A DNA stretch of 64,000 nucleotides from Strigops habroptila. Its lineage: Eukaryota > Chordata > Aves > Psittaciformes > Psittacidae. Location of the stretch: assembly GCF_004027225.2 (NCBI RefSeq), contig NC_044290.2:6154906-6218905 (forward strand), written 5' to 3'. Below, in pieces: positions 49,139-60,963 of the stretch. The position numbers and the translations under genes were made by a program. Within the stretch, counting starts at the first letter, position 1. Each line of letters begins with the position of its first letter. A model generated the notes under the pieces. It was not told where the DNA came from, made no database searches, and worked only from the letters and a program-made list of their open reading frames with translations.

Positions 49139-51720
49139 GAAATGACAAAGACCTGAGGTGCAGTGGGGCTGGTCTGCTTGCTTTGGCTGCTGTTAAAGGA
49201 CAGCAGAGACTCTTTGAACCCCATTTTCTGGGGAGCAGGGGGCACTGCAGGGTCCTGGAGGTGGTCCTGAAGGTGTGTGTGTGAGCCACAGGTGGTCCTG
49301 AAGGTGTGAGCCAAACCAAAGGGCAAGTTAATATGATGAAAACTATTGATATCAGCCAACTGAGACTAGAGCAGAGCCCTGGAGGATCAATCCCTGCAAA
49401 CAGGGGCACTGGCAGCTACAGGACCGGGGAGCCTGAGTTCATCAGTGAAGAGACACTGTTTGACCAGGCTGCTTTTATGAAAGCAAGGAGGAGGAGAACA
49501 CAGCTCAAAGGACAAGGAATAGTGATCCCCTTCTTCCAGGAGCTCAGGACTTTCCCTGCTGAGCCTGGAGGGTCCGTTTGCTGCTCTCCAGTAAGATGAA
49601 TGGGGGGAAAATCTCTCTTGCTGGGGGCAGATCTCTTTGAAGCGGGAGCTCGCCAGGTTCCGCTGTGGTGTAGCCGAGATCCGTGGTTGAAGAGGAGGCA
49701 CTTGCCTGACTCCCCCTGGACAGAGCTTTTAATGCAGTTATTTAGCCTGACCCTTCCTGCCCTGCACAGCATGTTCTCCACAGCAGGGAAGCTTGCTAAG
49801 AGCAGAGGACAGAAGGTAAGGAGGATAACTGACGCTCCTGTGCGTTTTCCCACTGGAATAGCAACCGTAACGGCTAATTCTAGACCTGAAATTATTTGTT
49901 CCAATTACACAGTATCAGGTAACAGCTTCCAGATTTGCCCAGGGATGTTTTTTATCAGACTGGGGAATTTTTAGTGTTGCTGTGCGTGTATTTTTAGGGC
50001 CTGGGGGGATTTAGTTCTCCAATTTTAGTTAAACACATCTTTCCTGTGACTAATATTAAAGCCAAGCGTGGGAACAGCATATCCTGCTCTTTTAAACAAC
50101 AAGTATTTAGTGTGGATTTAGTTGTAGCAAAAGCTTTGTGGTGTAACACAGTGAAGAGCAGCTCTACTTCCAGCTGGGATTACCATGACAAGGGCTACTA
50201 ATCCTTGTGCTGTTGTCACCTGCAGCAGGCAGGAAAGGATTCTGTCCCCACAACCAGATTTGCAGAACCTGCCCCATGAACTGCTGCCTCTGTGCTCCTT
50301 CTGTGTCATGTTCCATCCCTCTGCCAAAGCAGCAAGGTTGGACTGGCAGGACATGGAGCTGGGGTGGGATTTGCTCCCCTAAAAAGTGACCAAGGTGGGA
50401 AAATGATTTCTTTCCCCCTCTGCTACAGGGTGAAGGGGGCACAGTGGAGCTGTGCTGCCCTCCCTGGCCCTGCCATGGCTCCTGGTGCCTGGCCCGTTGC
50501 TCCGGAGCCAGTGAGTGCCCCGCTTGGCATCCCCGGTCCCCCGGCAACACCGGGCCTCCGAGGGCCTCTGGGAAAGCCTTCTCCTGGCAACCCCAAACAA
50601 AGTTGGGTCTGTCCCGGAGGCACGGCTGTCACACGGGCTGGGGGGGGCCTGGCGGAGCTCAACTGGGTCCCCCAGGCTGCTTCTACTGGGGGAAGAGGCA
50701 AAAGATGCTCCCAGGACCCCCCCAATCTTGCCCCACGCAGGCAGCTGCTGCCCATGGCATTGCACCCTGTCCCGGGCAGGGATATCCTGCTTGTGCCAAG
50801 GGGATGAGGGTGGGAAAGGAGGGAGCAGGGGCTCACCTCCCCTCAGCAGCACTGCCACAGAGGACATGACTTTGGAGGATGAGGCAGGTTGAAATGGGGT
50901 CCCCCAGCTTCCAGTGAGTGACAGCCTGCACGTCCCTCGAGGATGCGGTGGCACTTTGTCACTTGGTTGTCATTTGAGCTGCAGATCTCTGCCACCACTT
51001 GTCTGCTTGGGTAGAGGAGCTCTTCTTCTGGGTGTTGGGAGCACAAAACAAGAGGGGCAGAGGAGGGAAAGCAAAGATGCTGGGGGGTCCACAGCACACC
51101 ACAGCCGCTGCTGAGAGCACAGCCCTGCCTTGTCCCCAGGCAGCCATGGTGCCACCAGCCCGCTGGAAGGTGGCAGAGCCCTGGGGGCATCCCAGCCCCT
51201 ACCTTGTGTACCACCAGCCCATTCCAGCCACGGGCCCATCACCAACCCCTGCTGAAGCAGCTGTCTGCCCTGCTTTCCTCTGCTCCCCTCCCCAGACAGG
51301 ACATAGAACCATCGACTTAGGACAAACAACCCTCTTCCCCACCGATCCCCGTTGCCTTCCTCAACCCATGGTACAACCCTGGGGCTCAGGCTCACCTCAA
51401 CCCCGCCCAGGGGGCAGATTTGGGCTGCCCCCAGCATTGCTGTGAGGCCAGCAGACACAGATTAGAGCCTTGCATCACCCCTCCCCACACTCCGGGGGGG
51501 ATTAGAGCCCTTTAATCACCCCAAGGCATTAACCCACACTGCAACCAGCCAGTCCCTCTCTGACTCCCCCCCACCGGGTGCTGTGGGGCACCTAAACCAG
51601 CCCCAATGACCCTCACCCCTGGGAGTGTTACCTGCCTCTTCCCCAGCCCCTGCAGCACAGCAATGAGCCCCCGATGAGCCCCACAGACCCTTGGGCTGTG
51701 GAAGGATTTAGCCTTCAACC
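49139..51720. other. Interval between the convergent NAT9 and SLC9A3R1 genes
   Basis: About 2.6 kb between the two 3' ends. It includes a short tandem duplication (49260-49312) and GC-rich unique sequence from about 50400 to 51650. A 97-codon plus-strand frame (49306-49599) and several frames of 120-190 codons around 50300-51450 show no recognisable domain, so none is called. Confidence 0.7.
49260..49312 (+). repeat. Imperfect tandem duplication (GGTGGTCCTGAAGGTGTG unit)
   Basis: Two copies of a unit of about 25-30 bases, starting at 49260 and 49291. The first carries an extra GTGTGT, so the copies differ by slippage. Confidence 0.8.
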
Positions 51721-51724
51721 AGAC

Positions 51725-52664
51725 ATATGAAGTCAGGAAGGTTTATTCCAGTAAACAGGATTTCTCTTTAGCTTGACAGTACAACACCCGATCGCAACAC
51801 ATGGAAACAAAACATCCACAGGAAGAATTTCCACAAAATACATTAAAAAAAAAAACCCCCAACAAACCCCCAAAAAACAGTGTGATTGGAAAACTCTTAT
51901 TTTGGAGAGGAAAAAAAAAGAGAGTCTATTGAGAAGCCTTTAAATTACACAGTGTTGGATTCAAACCCTGATCAGCTCTGCCTCCAGGAGTGAGCGGGAG
52001 CAAAGGAGGTGATTATTGCTTGCTGTGCTGGTTCTGGACACCCTCTCCTCTCCCAAAATAGCCCCAGGGGCAGGGTGCTGGGGGCTCCCCACCATGCTGG
52101 GCACCCGTGTCCCTCCCTGCAGCCAGAGGGACAAAGAGACACCATGGACGGAGCTCACCAAGGCAGGGGTCAAACGGGGCTCCTCCCAGAGGGGAACCGC
52201 TGTGGTCAGTGGCCGGGCAGGTCGGGGATGCTAAAAGTCACTAAAAGCCTCAGGTTTTGCACAGTTAGAGGGCGATGTGGGGGGCTCAAGTGGAAATGGG
52301 GTTGGTTTGGGGTGGGGGAAGAACCAGGGAACAGCAGGAAGTGTTGGGTATCAGGTCACCCCAAATCCTTGATCGCCCCCCCCCTAGATCCCCACTTGTG
52401 CCTACCAGGGTGAGCAGGCCTGGAGGAGCACCCCGGGGATGGGCCCACAGGAGGGGGCACCCCCAGCACCCTCTGCCCCATAACCTCCATCAGGACCCTG
52501 CTGCAGAGATGCTCACTGGCCACTGAGCCCCATCGCTCCAGCCAGGGTAGTGGGGAGCAGCCCTGTACCCCCACCAGGAGCCCCATGGCAGGGAGAGGAG
52601 GTGCAGGAGAGGTGGGTGCGAGGCTGGGGGGGGCCATAGGACCCTCACCCCCACCCTGGGGCCT
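51725..52664 (-). other. SLC9A3R1: SLC9A3R1 3' UTR (end inferred)
   Basis: From the stop codon to just past the AATAAA. The distal part (51760-51960) is T-rich on the sense strand with two homopolymer runs. The proximal part is GC-rich. No other gene was recognised. Confidence 0.55.
51742..51747 (-). promoter_or_regulatory. SLC9A3R1: Candidate SLC9A3R1 polyadenylation signal
   Basis: AATAAA on the minus strand, about 920 bases below the stop codon. The sequence before it on that strand has A/T-rich and T-run stretches typical of a 3' UTR end. Confidence 0.6.
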
Positions 52665-52829
52665 TCACAGGTTGCTGAACAGTTCATTTTTCTTGCTCCA
52701 GTCCATCTGGGGAGCCCGCTTGCTGGTGCGCTTCTGGTGGGCCCGCTCCTTGGCCACTGCCAGCGGGATGTCAAGGTCCAGGAGGGAGCCGGATGCTGAA
52801 TGGTCCTTGTCACCCTCCTGTGTGTCAGA
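52665..52829 (-). CDS. SLC9A3R1: SLC9A3R1 exon 6 (residues 283-336 and stop), ezrin-binding tail
   Basis: Encodes [20 protein letters not shown] then [20 protein letters not shown] and [14 protein letters not shown], with the TGA at 52667-52665. It is near identical to human from [12 protein letters not shown] onwards. The acceptor tract is an unbroken run of 11 C before AG. Confidence 0.97.
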   Translation of the reverse strand, partial: SDTQEGDKDHSASGSLLDLDIPLAVAKERAHQKRTSKRAPQMDWSKKNELFSNL

Positions 52830-55800
52830 CTGGGGGGGGGGGCAAGAGGCTGTGTCAGCCCCATTGTGCCCCCCTGGGACAACCTGGACCCCACTTCCCA
52901 GCCACCGCCTCCCCCAGCATCCCCAGCCCTACCTTGCTGTGGGTGTCGCTGGAGTTGGGGGATGTGGCCAGTGGCCCGGGGCTGGACGGGCTCTCAGACA
53001 CGGAGCTGGACCGTGGCTTCGTGCCGTTTTCCTGGGAAGGAGCAGGGAGCAAGCGTGAGCCAGGCAGCGCCAGCCTTGGGCTTTGGGAATGGCCCCTGGA
53101 GCAGCAAGTTCCACGCAGGGGGCTGCGAAATCTGTCCTCACACATAATCCCCTGCAAGCTCCAAGGCTCATAAATACCTCCAGTGCTGCCCATCCGGGGC
53201 GGGGAAGGATTAAACCCTGGCCTGATTGCCCTGGCTTTAGCAGGAGGAGGAGGAGGGCAGCTGCAGGGCTGGATGCTACTTCCCTGTAGCAGCACAAGGG
53301 CTCCCAGCCCTGCAGCACCATAAGGATGGAGCAGGAGGAAGGCAGAAACCTCCGTGACACTCAGCACCACAAGGAACCCCCTTTCTGGAGGGCACCAGCT
53401 CCCACCCCACAATGGCAGCCCGGGAGCACTGTGGTCCATGGTGGCATCACCATGAGGGGACACCTAACCAGGCAGGGTCCCTGCCTGGGGACTGGCACAG
53501 ATGGGATGAAAACCAAGGCGAGGTTCTTACCTTCCCTACATCGCCATTGACAACTGGCTCTGGCAAGGGACCTGCAGGACAAGGACACGGGTGAGGATGA
53601 GTTTGCTCTGCCCCTCACCAACAGGCAATGCAGAGCAAGGCAAAGGCTTCATGTGGCCAAACCAGCGCTGCCCAAGGTCTGGCCAGGTCCCAGAGTTTTT
53701 AACCCACCATCACAGGCAGCCCCACAGCACAGGGGAATGCTGCTGGGCACCAGGAACATCCCCATGATGACAGCCATGACATGAAGCCCTGTGAGACACC
53801 CCATCCTCCCGGGGACCACTGTGACAGCAGGGAAGGGGCCAACGCTGAGCCAAGGCTGCGGGGGAGAGCGAAGGGCGGCTGCTGCCTGTTTGCTCCCCAA
53901 GCCATAAACCCTGCCAAAGTGCAACCCAGGGCCATAAACCCTCCTTCCCCGGAGCTGCGTGACCGTGCTTGGCCCCCAGCTGATGAGATCTCCACCTTCC
54001 AGGGTTCAGCACCCTCGGGTTTGGTGGCAAGGTGACACAGAGCCAGAAGAGGTGGCACAAACCCCGCTCCCTGCAGCACAGCCCCCAGCCTACCTGTGAG
54101 GTGCTCCTCCGAGGGCACCACCTTGCACTTCTTGAAGAACTCATCTGTGAGGACATCAACCACCAGCAGCCTGGTCTCGTCACCGCTCGCCTTGATGGCT
54201 GCCACCACGTCAGCGTGCTGCTTGCCCTCCACGCACACTCCATTCACCTGTGGGCACAGCACCACATCACTGCTGGGGCCAGGGGACATCCATCCCTCGG
54301 GACTGGGTACCAGGCATGGTACCAGTCACAGCCACCCCACAGCCCCCACAGGTACCCGCAGCCTCACAGGGATTAGCGGTGAAGCCAGCAAAACCTCATT
54401 AAAAGCAGATTTTCCTCTGAGTGATTAGCACAGGATCACACAGGCAGGGAGCAGCCTGGCAGGGCACGGACCTGGGGCTGGCGCAGGAGATGGGCAGCAT
54501 GGTCAAGGCACAAAACCTTTGTGCCATGGCACGGGCCTCAGTGACCCTAAAGCTTTGTGCCAAAAGAGGCAGCAGCCCCACACCCTGGTGAGCAGCAGGG
54601 TTGGTTCTTGCCCTCACGGGTGCAATCCTCACCCCGGTCATGGCCAGTGGCAGCACTTGGGGTCATCGTACACCTTGTCCTCAGCCTGCCCCACCCCAGG
54701 GACACCCATAGGGTGCTCATGCTCCGGGCAGGCTGGATAATCAGTGCTCAGCCCCAGCCCTCTGCGGCGCTGCACCCCTGGGTGGGGACCGGCTGCACCG
54801 TGAGTCACCGGGGTCACCGCGCACCTCCTGGCGCCAGGATGCGAGGGAGCACCCCCCCACTATCGTACCTCGATGATGCGGTCCTGGGGGGCCAGCCCTG
54901 CCGCCTCAGCCGGCGAGTTGGGGTCCACGGCACGGACGTACTGCCCCGGGCGGTTCTTGTCGCTGTGCAGGTTGAAGCCGTAGCCATTGGGGCCCTTCTT
55001 CATGTGGCATAGCCGAGGCCGCAGCTCCTCCTGCAATGGGAGAAGCCAGTGGGAAAGCTGCTCCCAGACCCTCCCAACACCCAAGGACCATCAGACATCT
55101 GTTTGGGTGACACCATGTGGCTGCCTGCACCCACAGACACCTCAAGTTGGGACACAGGGTGCCAAAACATCCTATGAACCCAAGCTCTACTTAATTAGGT
55201 GTGGGGCACACTAATTGCAGTGAAACGTTAAACAAATATGTTATTATGTGTGTTGCCAGACCACACGCTTCCTTTTGGGATCAGGATTGCAATCACCAAA
55301 TGAAGGTGGAAGAGGAAACACAGGTCAGGCTGCTGGGAAGCATCCTCTACCCACCCTACCTGGGAAGCTTTTGCTATAGGAGAAGTCTCAGCCACCAAGA
55401 CAGGTCCCCCCACAACTCCATTGCAAACTGCAAACCCAGCCATGGGACCACCCCAAAGCACCCCACAGCCATGGGAAGGGGCACATAGGGCTTGGATAGG
55501 CAGCTGGGATCCAGATGGAGCAGCCCTAACACTGAGGCACCCCAGTGTCCCAGCAGGACCCTCTGGGATTGCAAAACAGAGAAACCAGCTCAACCGGGGC
55601 AGCGCAATGTGGGATGATCACCTCTCAAGGAGACAACACCCAGCTCATCTGCACCCGGTTTCACCCTGACCTGTGGATCCACCAGCACCTGGAGCCGGGG
55701 AACCCAAATGGGGCAGCCACAGCCCCACACCAGCTCCCCATGAGCACAGTTCCCCACACTGTGAGCAGAGGGGAGAAGCAGGAGCATCCCCAGGAGCTGC

Positions 55801-58800
55801 CTTCACCCATCAGGGAGTAGGATGCACAGGAAGCATCAGAGGAATCGGGCAACACAAATACCAGCACCCAAACACCATTTCTACATAATTATATATAATA
55901 TGGTTTGATCCTGCCTTCGCCACCACCTCCAGGGCTTTGGTAGCGCTCTCCCAGCAGTCAAGCCTGAAATATTCCTCACCATGGAGGGGATGGTTAATAT
56001 TTATTCTTCCTTCTGAGACGGTTTTTATTCCTTTGGTACCCATAGCACCACTGGGGACAAGCACTGCAGGAATTCCCCCTCCCATACCCACACTGTGCTG
56101 CTCTTTACCCCCTGTACAGGAATCTCGCTTCTTGCCATGAAATCCCCTTTGCTTCCTGATGAAAAGCCTGGTCCTTGGGGTGCCTGGCAGCACTGTGGTG
56201 GCACAGGGTCCCACATGGTCCAGGGTGATGCATTTGCAATCATTAAGCCCAACACCATGATAAAACCCCATCCAGGCTGCTGCGACTGCACCCTCCATCC
56301 ACCCAGGCAGCAATCCCTGGCAAGGGACAGGGAAAACCCAAATCAAGGCCAAAACGCAGGAGCCTGGAGGAAGGCCCCGGGAAGGGGGCTCAGGCTCTGT
56401 GAGCACCGCTGCTCCCGGTGCCCTTGGCAGCACCACGGGGTTGCTCCACACCGATAGCTCGGGACAAAGACGAAGGGAGCACCCGGCAAGCAGCACTGGC
56501 AGCGCTCCCGGGCGAGGAGGAGGAGGAGGGAGGACTTCGCTCCCATCCATACCAACAAAGACCCTGCAACCCAGGCTCCCGGAGACACTGGAGCCATGGA
56601 CCTGGGGGGGAACCGTGCAGGATGGACAGGGGGTCATGGCACAGAGGGAAGATCAAGCCCTCAAAGGCCACCAGTGCCAGGGCAGCCTGGCCGAGCCGTG
56701 ACCTGGCCCCCACAGCATCCTCTTGCCAGGGGCTGGCAGCTCCTCCAGCACAACGTGCCAGGCTGCCCTCACCCTTCCCAAACCCCTTGTGCCAGCAGAA
56801 ACCCTGTGGGCAGCCACTGTTCCTGAGAGAAAGCTATAAATGCACCCGATGCTCCAGCCCATCCATGGGACAAACACCCTGCGGTAGGGCATCCGCATCC
56901 CTCCAACACCAAGGTTTTCCTGCTCAGAGGGATCCCAAGGGACATGGACAAGCCCCACAGCTGTGGGGCTGGGAGCTGCACAGCAGGAAAACGGAAATGC
57001 TCCTAATTTCTATAAGCTTTTGCATCCTCTCCTCCAACACCAGCAGCCTGCCCGTGGTGCTGGGGCACGGATTAGCCAACAGAGCCTTACAGCCTCTGGT
57101 GGGTAGTGGGGGAAGCTGGACTCAGCCCCCAGCATGGACATCCTGTGCTGCCATGGGGGGCAGAGGGACATCTGCCCATAGAGATGTCCATGTGGGATGA
57201 GGAAATCAGTGGCATCGCATTCCTACTCCTGCCCTAGAACAGGACTTGGGCACTTCCAGACCCTTCTCCCTCCAGGCACGTGTCAGACCATCCCTCCCCA
57301 GCACCTTTGGCCACCCAGTGATGTGGGGACCCCCTGTGTGTGTGCCAGGACCCGCTCCCCATCTCCCAGCCCCACAACAGCAAGCTTTTGAAACCCCAAG
57401 AGGCAGGAAACTCCCTGCAGCCCTACAAGCAGCAACAAACCCATCGGCTGCAGCATTCCCAGCTACTCAAAGAGAAACACAACAGCTCCAAGGATGCCTG
57501 GGCCAGCAAATTCACACGGGTCCTGAAATCTGGCGCACGCATTCGGGCTTCATACAAAGGGGATGCAAAGCAGCCTCCTCGCAGCATCCTCATCACGTCC
57601 CGTTCGACTGGAGCTGCTTTTCATGCAGCTGCCTCGAGAGGAAATTTAATTCATTTCCTAATTAGACACCAGCTATTCCCAGTGCAACGCTCCCAAATGG
57701 AAGTGTGTGGGGGGGGAATCTGCTCCTCGTTATACCCCAAAACCCAACCCTGGGAGGGTTTTACAAGGAGGGATGAGCATTGGTGGCAGAGAGGGCTCTG
57801 ATTTAGCACTGAATTTGCTATAGGGAAGCCTGGGGCTGGTAGTTAAAGCCTTGCCCCGGTAAGAGCAGCCCCAGCCGGTGCCTGCACTCTGATAACACCC
57901 TGTGGTTTGCATGAAGCTTTCTCAAGACACTCCTGAGCAGTTGAAGCCTCCGGAAACGCAGGCGGGGGGAGGACGAGCTGTCATGGGGCGCTGGGGACAG
58001 TCCCTGTGGTGCAGGGCCCCCGGAAGCGGGACTGGCCTTGGGCGTGTGAAAGTGTCACCTCTGTGGCTCAGCGCCGCAGGAGCGGTGCATGGGAGGCTCA
58101 ACACCTCCACCCCAGCACTGGGACCCACAGGGGCCCCCTCGTATGGGGGGCTCCCAACTATGCGGGACCCAGCAGTGTTTGGGAGAGAGGTTGCATCCTG
58201 CCCAGAAGGTGGGATATGTTCACCCCTTGCACAGCCCTGGGTGCAGGTGCTGCTCTCCAAGCAGCCAGTGTCTCCAGGCTCCTTAAATAAATAAAGGCAA
58301 GTCCAGCCCAACAAAGCAAACAGAACTCTGACACATGCAGAATTCCCTCTCCCCACCATGGTGATCCCAGGGGAATCCCACTAACCCAGCGGGCTGGGAT
58401 GGGGCTGATGGGGGCTGCAGGGGATGGGGCTGCAGGCACCGGCTGCCTGCCAGCGGCTGGAGAACAGGGACACCAGTGTGTTCCCAGCTTGCCATAGAGA
58501 AATCCCTTTCTGCCCGCTCCGGCTTGGCTCGCCATCCCGCCTGGCATCTTCCCACCCTGCTTGGTGGGTGCCCAGCTGGGGTGATGTCTCCAGACCTGCT
58601 CGCTTTTACTGCCCTGCGTCCAGCCACAAGATTTCCTGATACCTGTTGAGAAATCATCCAGGGCTGTGTGGCAATGTCACCCCATGTCACCCACTTCCTG
58701 CTCCTGAGCAGAGGGAAACCACTGTGGTAACTGCTCTGAGCCTGCCCCCTGAGCTTGTGGGGTATCCACAGCTGGGGTTGCCCCCTCAAAGCCCAGGGGG

Positions 58801-60775
58801 CATCTCCAGCTTCCCAGGCCCTTGGCATCGCTGCGGCACAGCCCCTGCGAGCAGGCAGCCGCCCCAAAGCATGTCAGGGCTCTGTCCCCCTTAGGGGCTG
58901 CACATCCTCAGCCCCTCAAGCCTGGCAGGGGGCTCGCCCGAGCTACATTAACTACATCCCTTTTACTTTTCCCAGCCCATGGAGATCTGGGAGCAGAAAG
59001 CACAGCACAGCGTCACCAGCCCCAAGGGAGTGCTGGCACTGTGATACAGGACAGCAGGCATATTCCTCCTGTGTGGGGCAACACTGCAGCCCTGTATGGG
59101 GCCAGACCCAAGGGATGCCATGGGAGACAGAGCAAGCAGGGCAGTGACAGGGACAGAGCCTGGTTGTTCCCACCTTAACAAGCCCCTGAAGGAGGTGCTG
59201 AGGCAATGCTTTAGCCAGGCAGGGATGAGATCGGTGCCCTGCAGTGGATCAGCCCAACCAGGGGCAATGGGCAGCTGGCTCAAGGCTAAAGTCTAAGAGG
59301 AGACAACTTTTAAAAAACACCTGATTCTCAGCAAAACCCTGCATGTTACCAGCTCAGGAGGCACCAAAGCCTGCCTGGGACTCAGCATCGACACCGGGAA
59401 GGCCCCACAGCACCAACCCTTCACAGATCATGTTTGGTAACAGGTCATACGAGCTCCCCAGAAGGTCCCTCACACTCCAGGGACAGCAGGAGCATGCTTC
59501 CTGGGAAAACCGTCCACATCCCTGTTGTAACAACAAACGTTATGCATTTGCTGGGTAAACAGAAAGCAGTGTTGTCTCCAGCAGCCCAGGGCGTCTCTTA
59601 GGAACCGCTCCGGGCCGGAAAGGTCAGCTATTTCTCAATTCCTCACCTTTCTGCATCACTTTATTTGTGCCACTGCTACTCCCACATGCCCCTTACAGCC
59701 AACATTCCTACATTAGTAGGTGTCTGTACACAGGGACCAACAACAGGACCAGCCCCCCCCAGCCTGGGAAAGGCTCTGCCATCTCCACTCCACAGCAGAG
59801 ACCAGTCCCACTCAGAGCATGAATGATGCCAGCAACACCTGCAGCCACAAAATACCCCAAAATACCCTCTACAGCTTTTTTCTGTTGTATTTTGGAGCGG
59901 GTTAAAGCCAGCCACCCCTAACCCAGCCCCGGGCAGGGGCTCACCAGCCACTGCCCTGGCTCCCTGTTGCTTTTCTCATCCGGTTTTACCGGCCCTGCAG
60001 CACAAGGACGGGCCCGAGAGCTCCGAGACACGACGGGCTGCTCGGTTATGGGTCTGCACAGCCCCGCCTGCCCCCGCTCGCCACCCAGCGCGGCTGCTGG
60101 AGAAGAGCATTAACATAAAAACTGAATCAATAAACCAAAGGAGACGGAGCGGGGCGGGGCGCTCCCGGGGAGCCGCGCTTCAAGCAAAGCGAAAAAGAAA
60201 GAACCAAGAGTGAAACCACGCCGGGCGCCCGGGGGAGGCCGGCGCCGACACGGCGGCTGCCGATCCTGCTTGTTCGGCTGCGAGGCGACAACCGCGGCCG
60301 GTCCCGACTCAACCCCCCCGGACATCACCGCCACCCACCGAAAACTTCCCAGCGCTCTGCCTCCCGATCCCGCCCGCCCGCTTACCCGCTGCTCTCCGCT
60401 GGGCTCCCGCGCCGCGGGCTCCGCCGGCTCCGGGGGCGCCTCCTCGCCGCTCACAGGGGGCTCGGCGGCCGCCCCACCCCGCTTATGCAGCTGCTCGTCG
60501 GCCGCCGAGTCCACGACGAGGAGACTGACGGCACCGGCGGCGGCGCGGATGCGGTCCACCACCTGCTGATGGCTCTCCCGTTCCACGTTCTCGCCATCCA
60601 CCTCCAGCAGCCGGTCCCCGGCCCGCAGCCCCGAGCGCTCGGCCGGGGAGCCCGGCTCCACCAGCCGGATGAACTGGCCCGGCTTGCCCTTCTCGCCGTG
60701 CAGGTGGAAGCCGTAACCGTCCGGCCCCCGCTCCAGGCGGCAGAGCCGCGCCGCGGGGACCGCGCTGCTGCTCAT
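52665..60775 (-). CDS. SLC9A3R1: SLC9A3R1 (NHERF1/EBP50), two-PDZ scaffold protein (whole spliced coding region)
   Basis: Six exons, 60775-60386, 55030-54869, 54247-54094, 53571-53531, 53031-52933 and 52829-52665, join in frame to 1,011 nt and 336 residues (human 358). PDZ1 spans about 11-91, with carboxylate-loop GYGF at 20-23 and the class I helix His at 69. PDZ2 spans about 134-217, with GYGF at 146-149 and His195. The C-terminal [13 protein letters not shown] (324-336) is the ezrin-binding tail, almost identical to human. NHERF1 sits under apical membranes, binding C-terminal tails of transporters and receptors such as NHE3, CFTR and the beta2-adrenergic receptor, and links them to ezrin-type proteins and actin. 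The inter-PDZ linker is shorter than human and Ala/Pro/Glu-rich; the Ser-rich region before the tail is also diverged. The start in GCCATGA context at 60775 matches the human MSADAA... start. Confidence 0.97.
52933..53031 (-). CDS. SLC9A3R1: SLC9A3R1 exon 5 (residues 250-282), Ser/Pro-rich region
   Basis: Encodes [20 protein letters not shown] then [13 protein letters not shown]. It has several SP sites, and human has a phosphorylated Ser-rich segment in the equivalent region. The acceptor is CTTCCCAG and the donor AAG|GTAGGG. Confidence 0.93.
53032..53530 (-). other. SLC9A3R1: SLC9A3R1 intron 4
   Basis: A 499-base intron with a short AGG-rich run near 53240-53255. No other signal was recognised. 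Confidence 0.85.
53531..53571 (-). CDS. SLC9A3R1: SLC9A3R1 exon 4 (residues 236-249), 41-base micro-exon
   Basis: Encodes [14 protein letters not shown], corresponding to human GPLPVPFTNGEIQK. The acceptor is GTCCTGCAG and the donor AAG|GTAAGA. It is too short to be found as a free-standing frame; phase joins exactly on both sides. Confidence 0.94.
53572..54093 (-). other. SLC9A3R1: SLC9A3R1 intron 3
   Basis: A 522-base intron. Frames of 170-200 codons read through from exon 3 into it, but they carry no domain past the donor. Confidence 0.85.
54094..54247 (-). CDS. SLC9A3R1: SLC9A3R1 exon 3 (residues 185-236), rest of PDZ2
   Basis: Encodes [20 protein letters not shown] then [20 protein letters not shown] and [11 protein letters not shown] plus one base. 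The helix His195 binds the ligand's -2 position in class I PDZ domains. The acceptor is TGCCCACAG and the donor CAG|GTAGGC. Confidence 0.97.
54248..54868 (-). other. SLC9A3R1: SLC9A3R1 intron 2
   Basis: A 621-base GC-rich intron. Nothing was recognised beyond its splice sites. Confidence 0.85.
54869..55030 (-). CDS. SLC9A3R1: SLC9A3R1 exon 2 (residues 131-184), first part of PDZ2
   Basis: Encodes [20 protein letters not shown] then [20 protein letters not shown] and [14 protein letters not shown]. It is phase 0 at both ends. The acceptor is CCATTGCAG and the donor GAG|GTACGA. Confidence 0.97.
55031..60385 (-). other. SLC9A3R1: SLC9A3R1 intron 1 (5.4 kb)
   Basis: Mostly GC-rich unique sequence. 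An AT-rich island at about 55860-56040 stands out. A same-strand open frame of 275 codons (56637-55810) has no recognisable domain. No mobile element was recognised. Confidence 0.8.
60386..60775 (-). CDS. SLC9A3R1: SLC9A3R1 exon 1 coding part (residues 1-130), PDZ1
   Basis: Encodes [20 protein letters not shown] then [20 protein letters not shown] and the rest of PDZ1, ending EPSGEQR in phase 0. It is very GC- and CpG-rich. The donor is CGG|GTAAGC. The linker after PDZ1 reads [20 protein letters not shown]. Confidence 0.96.
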
Positions 60776-60845
60776 GGCGGGACCGGCGCCGCCGCCACCT
60801 CCCGTCCCGCCGAGCGCTCTGCGCCGCCGCTCCTCCCGCCCGCCG

Positions 60846-60888
60846 CTCTTATACCGAGGGGCGGGGCGATGGATGAGTGGCCACCAAT
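60846..60888 (-). promoter_or_regulatory. SLC9A3R1: SLC9A3R1 core promoter: TATA-like box, GC box, CCAAT box
   Basis: Reading towards the gene on the minus strand there is an inverted CCAAT box (60884-60888), a GC box (GGGGCGGGGC, 60858-60867 on the plus strand) and TATAAGAG (60853-60846). The spacing would place initiation near 60820, at a C-A step, giving a leader of about 45 bases before the ATG at 60775. The order and spacing are classical; the start site itself is inferred. Confidence 0.65.
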
Positions 60889-60963
60889 GGGAGAGCGGGG
60901 CGGGACGAGAGGTGCCACAGAAGGACACGACGGGCGGGGTTATACATATATAGGGGCGTGGTT

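Noticed and set aside
49306-49599. 97-codon frame after NAT9 with charged segments
   Set aside because: I considered a small gene, but it begins inside a tandem duplication, has no recognisable family and no clear splice partners.
56418-57200. 260-codon plus-strand frame in NHERF1 intron 1
   Set aside because: GC-rich region with low stop density; overlaps other long frames on the opposite strand; no domain.
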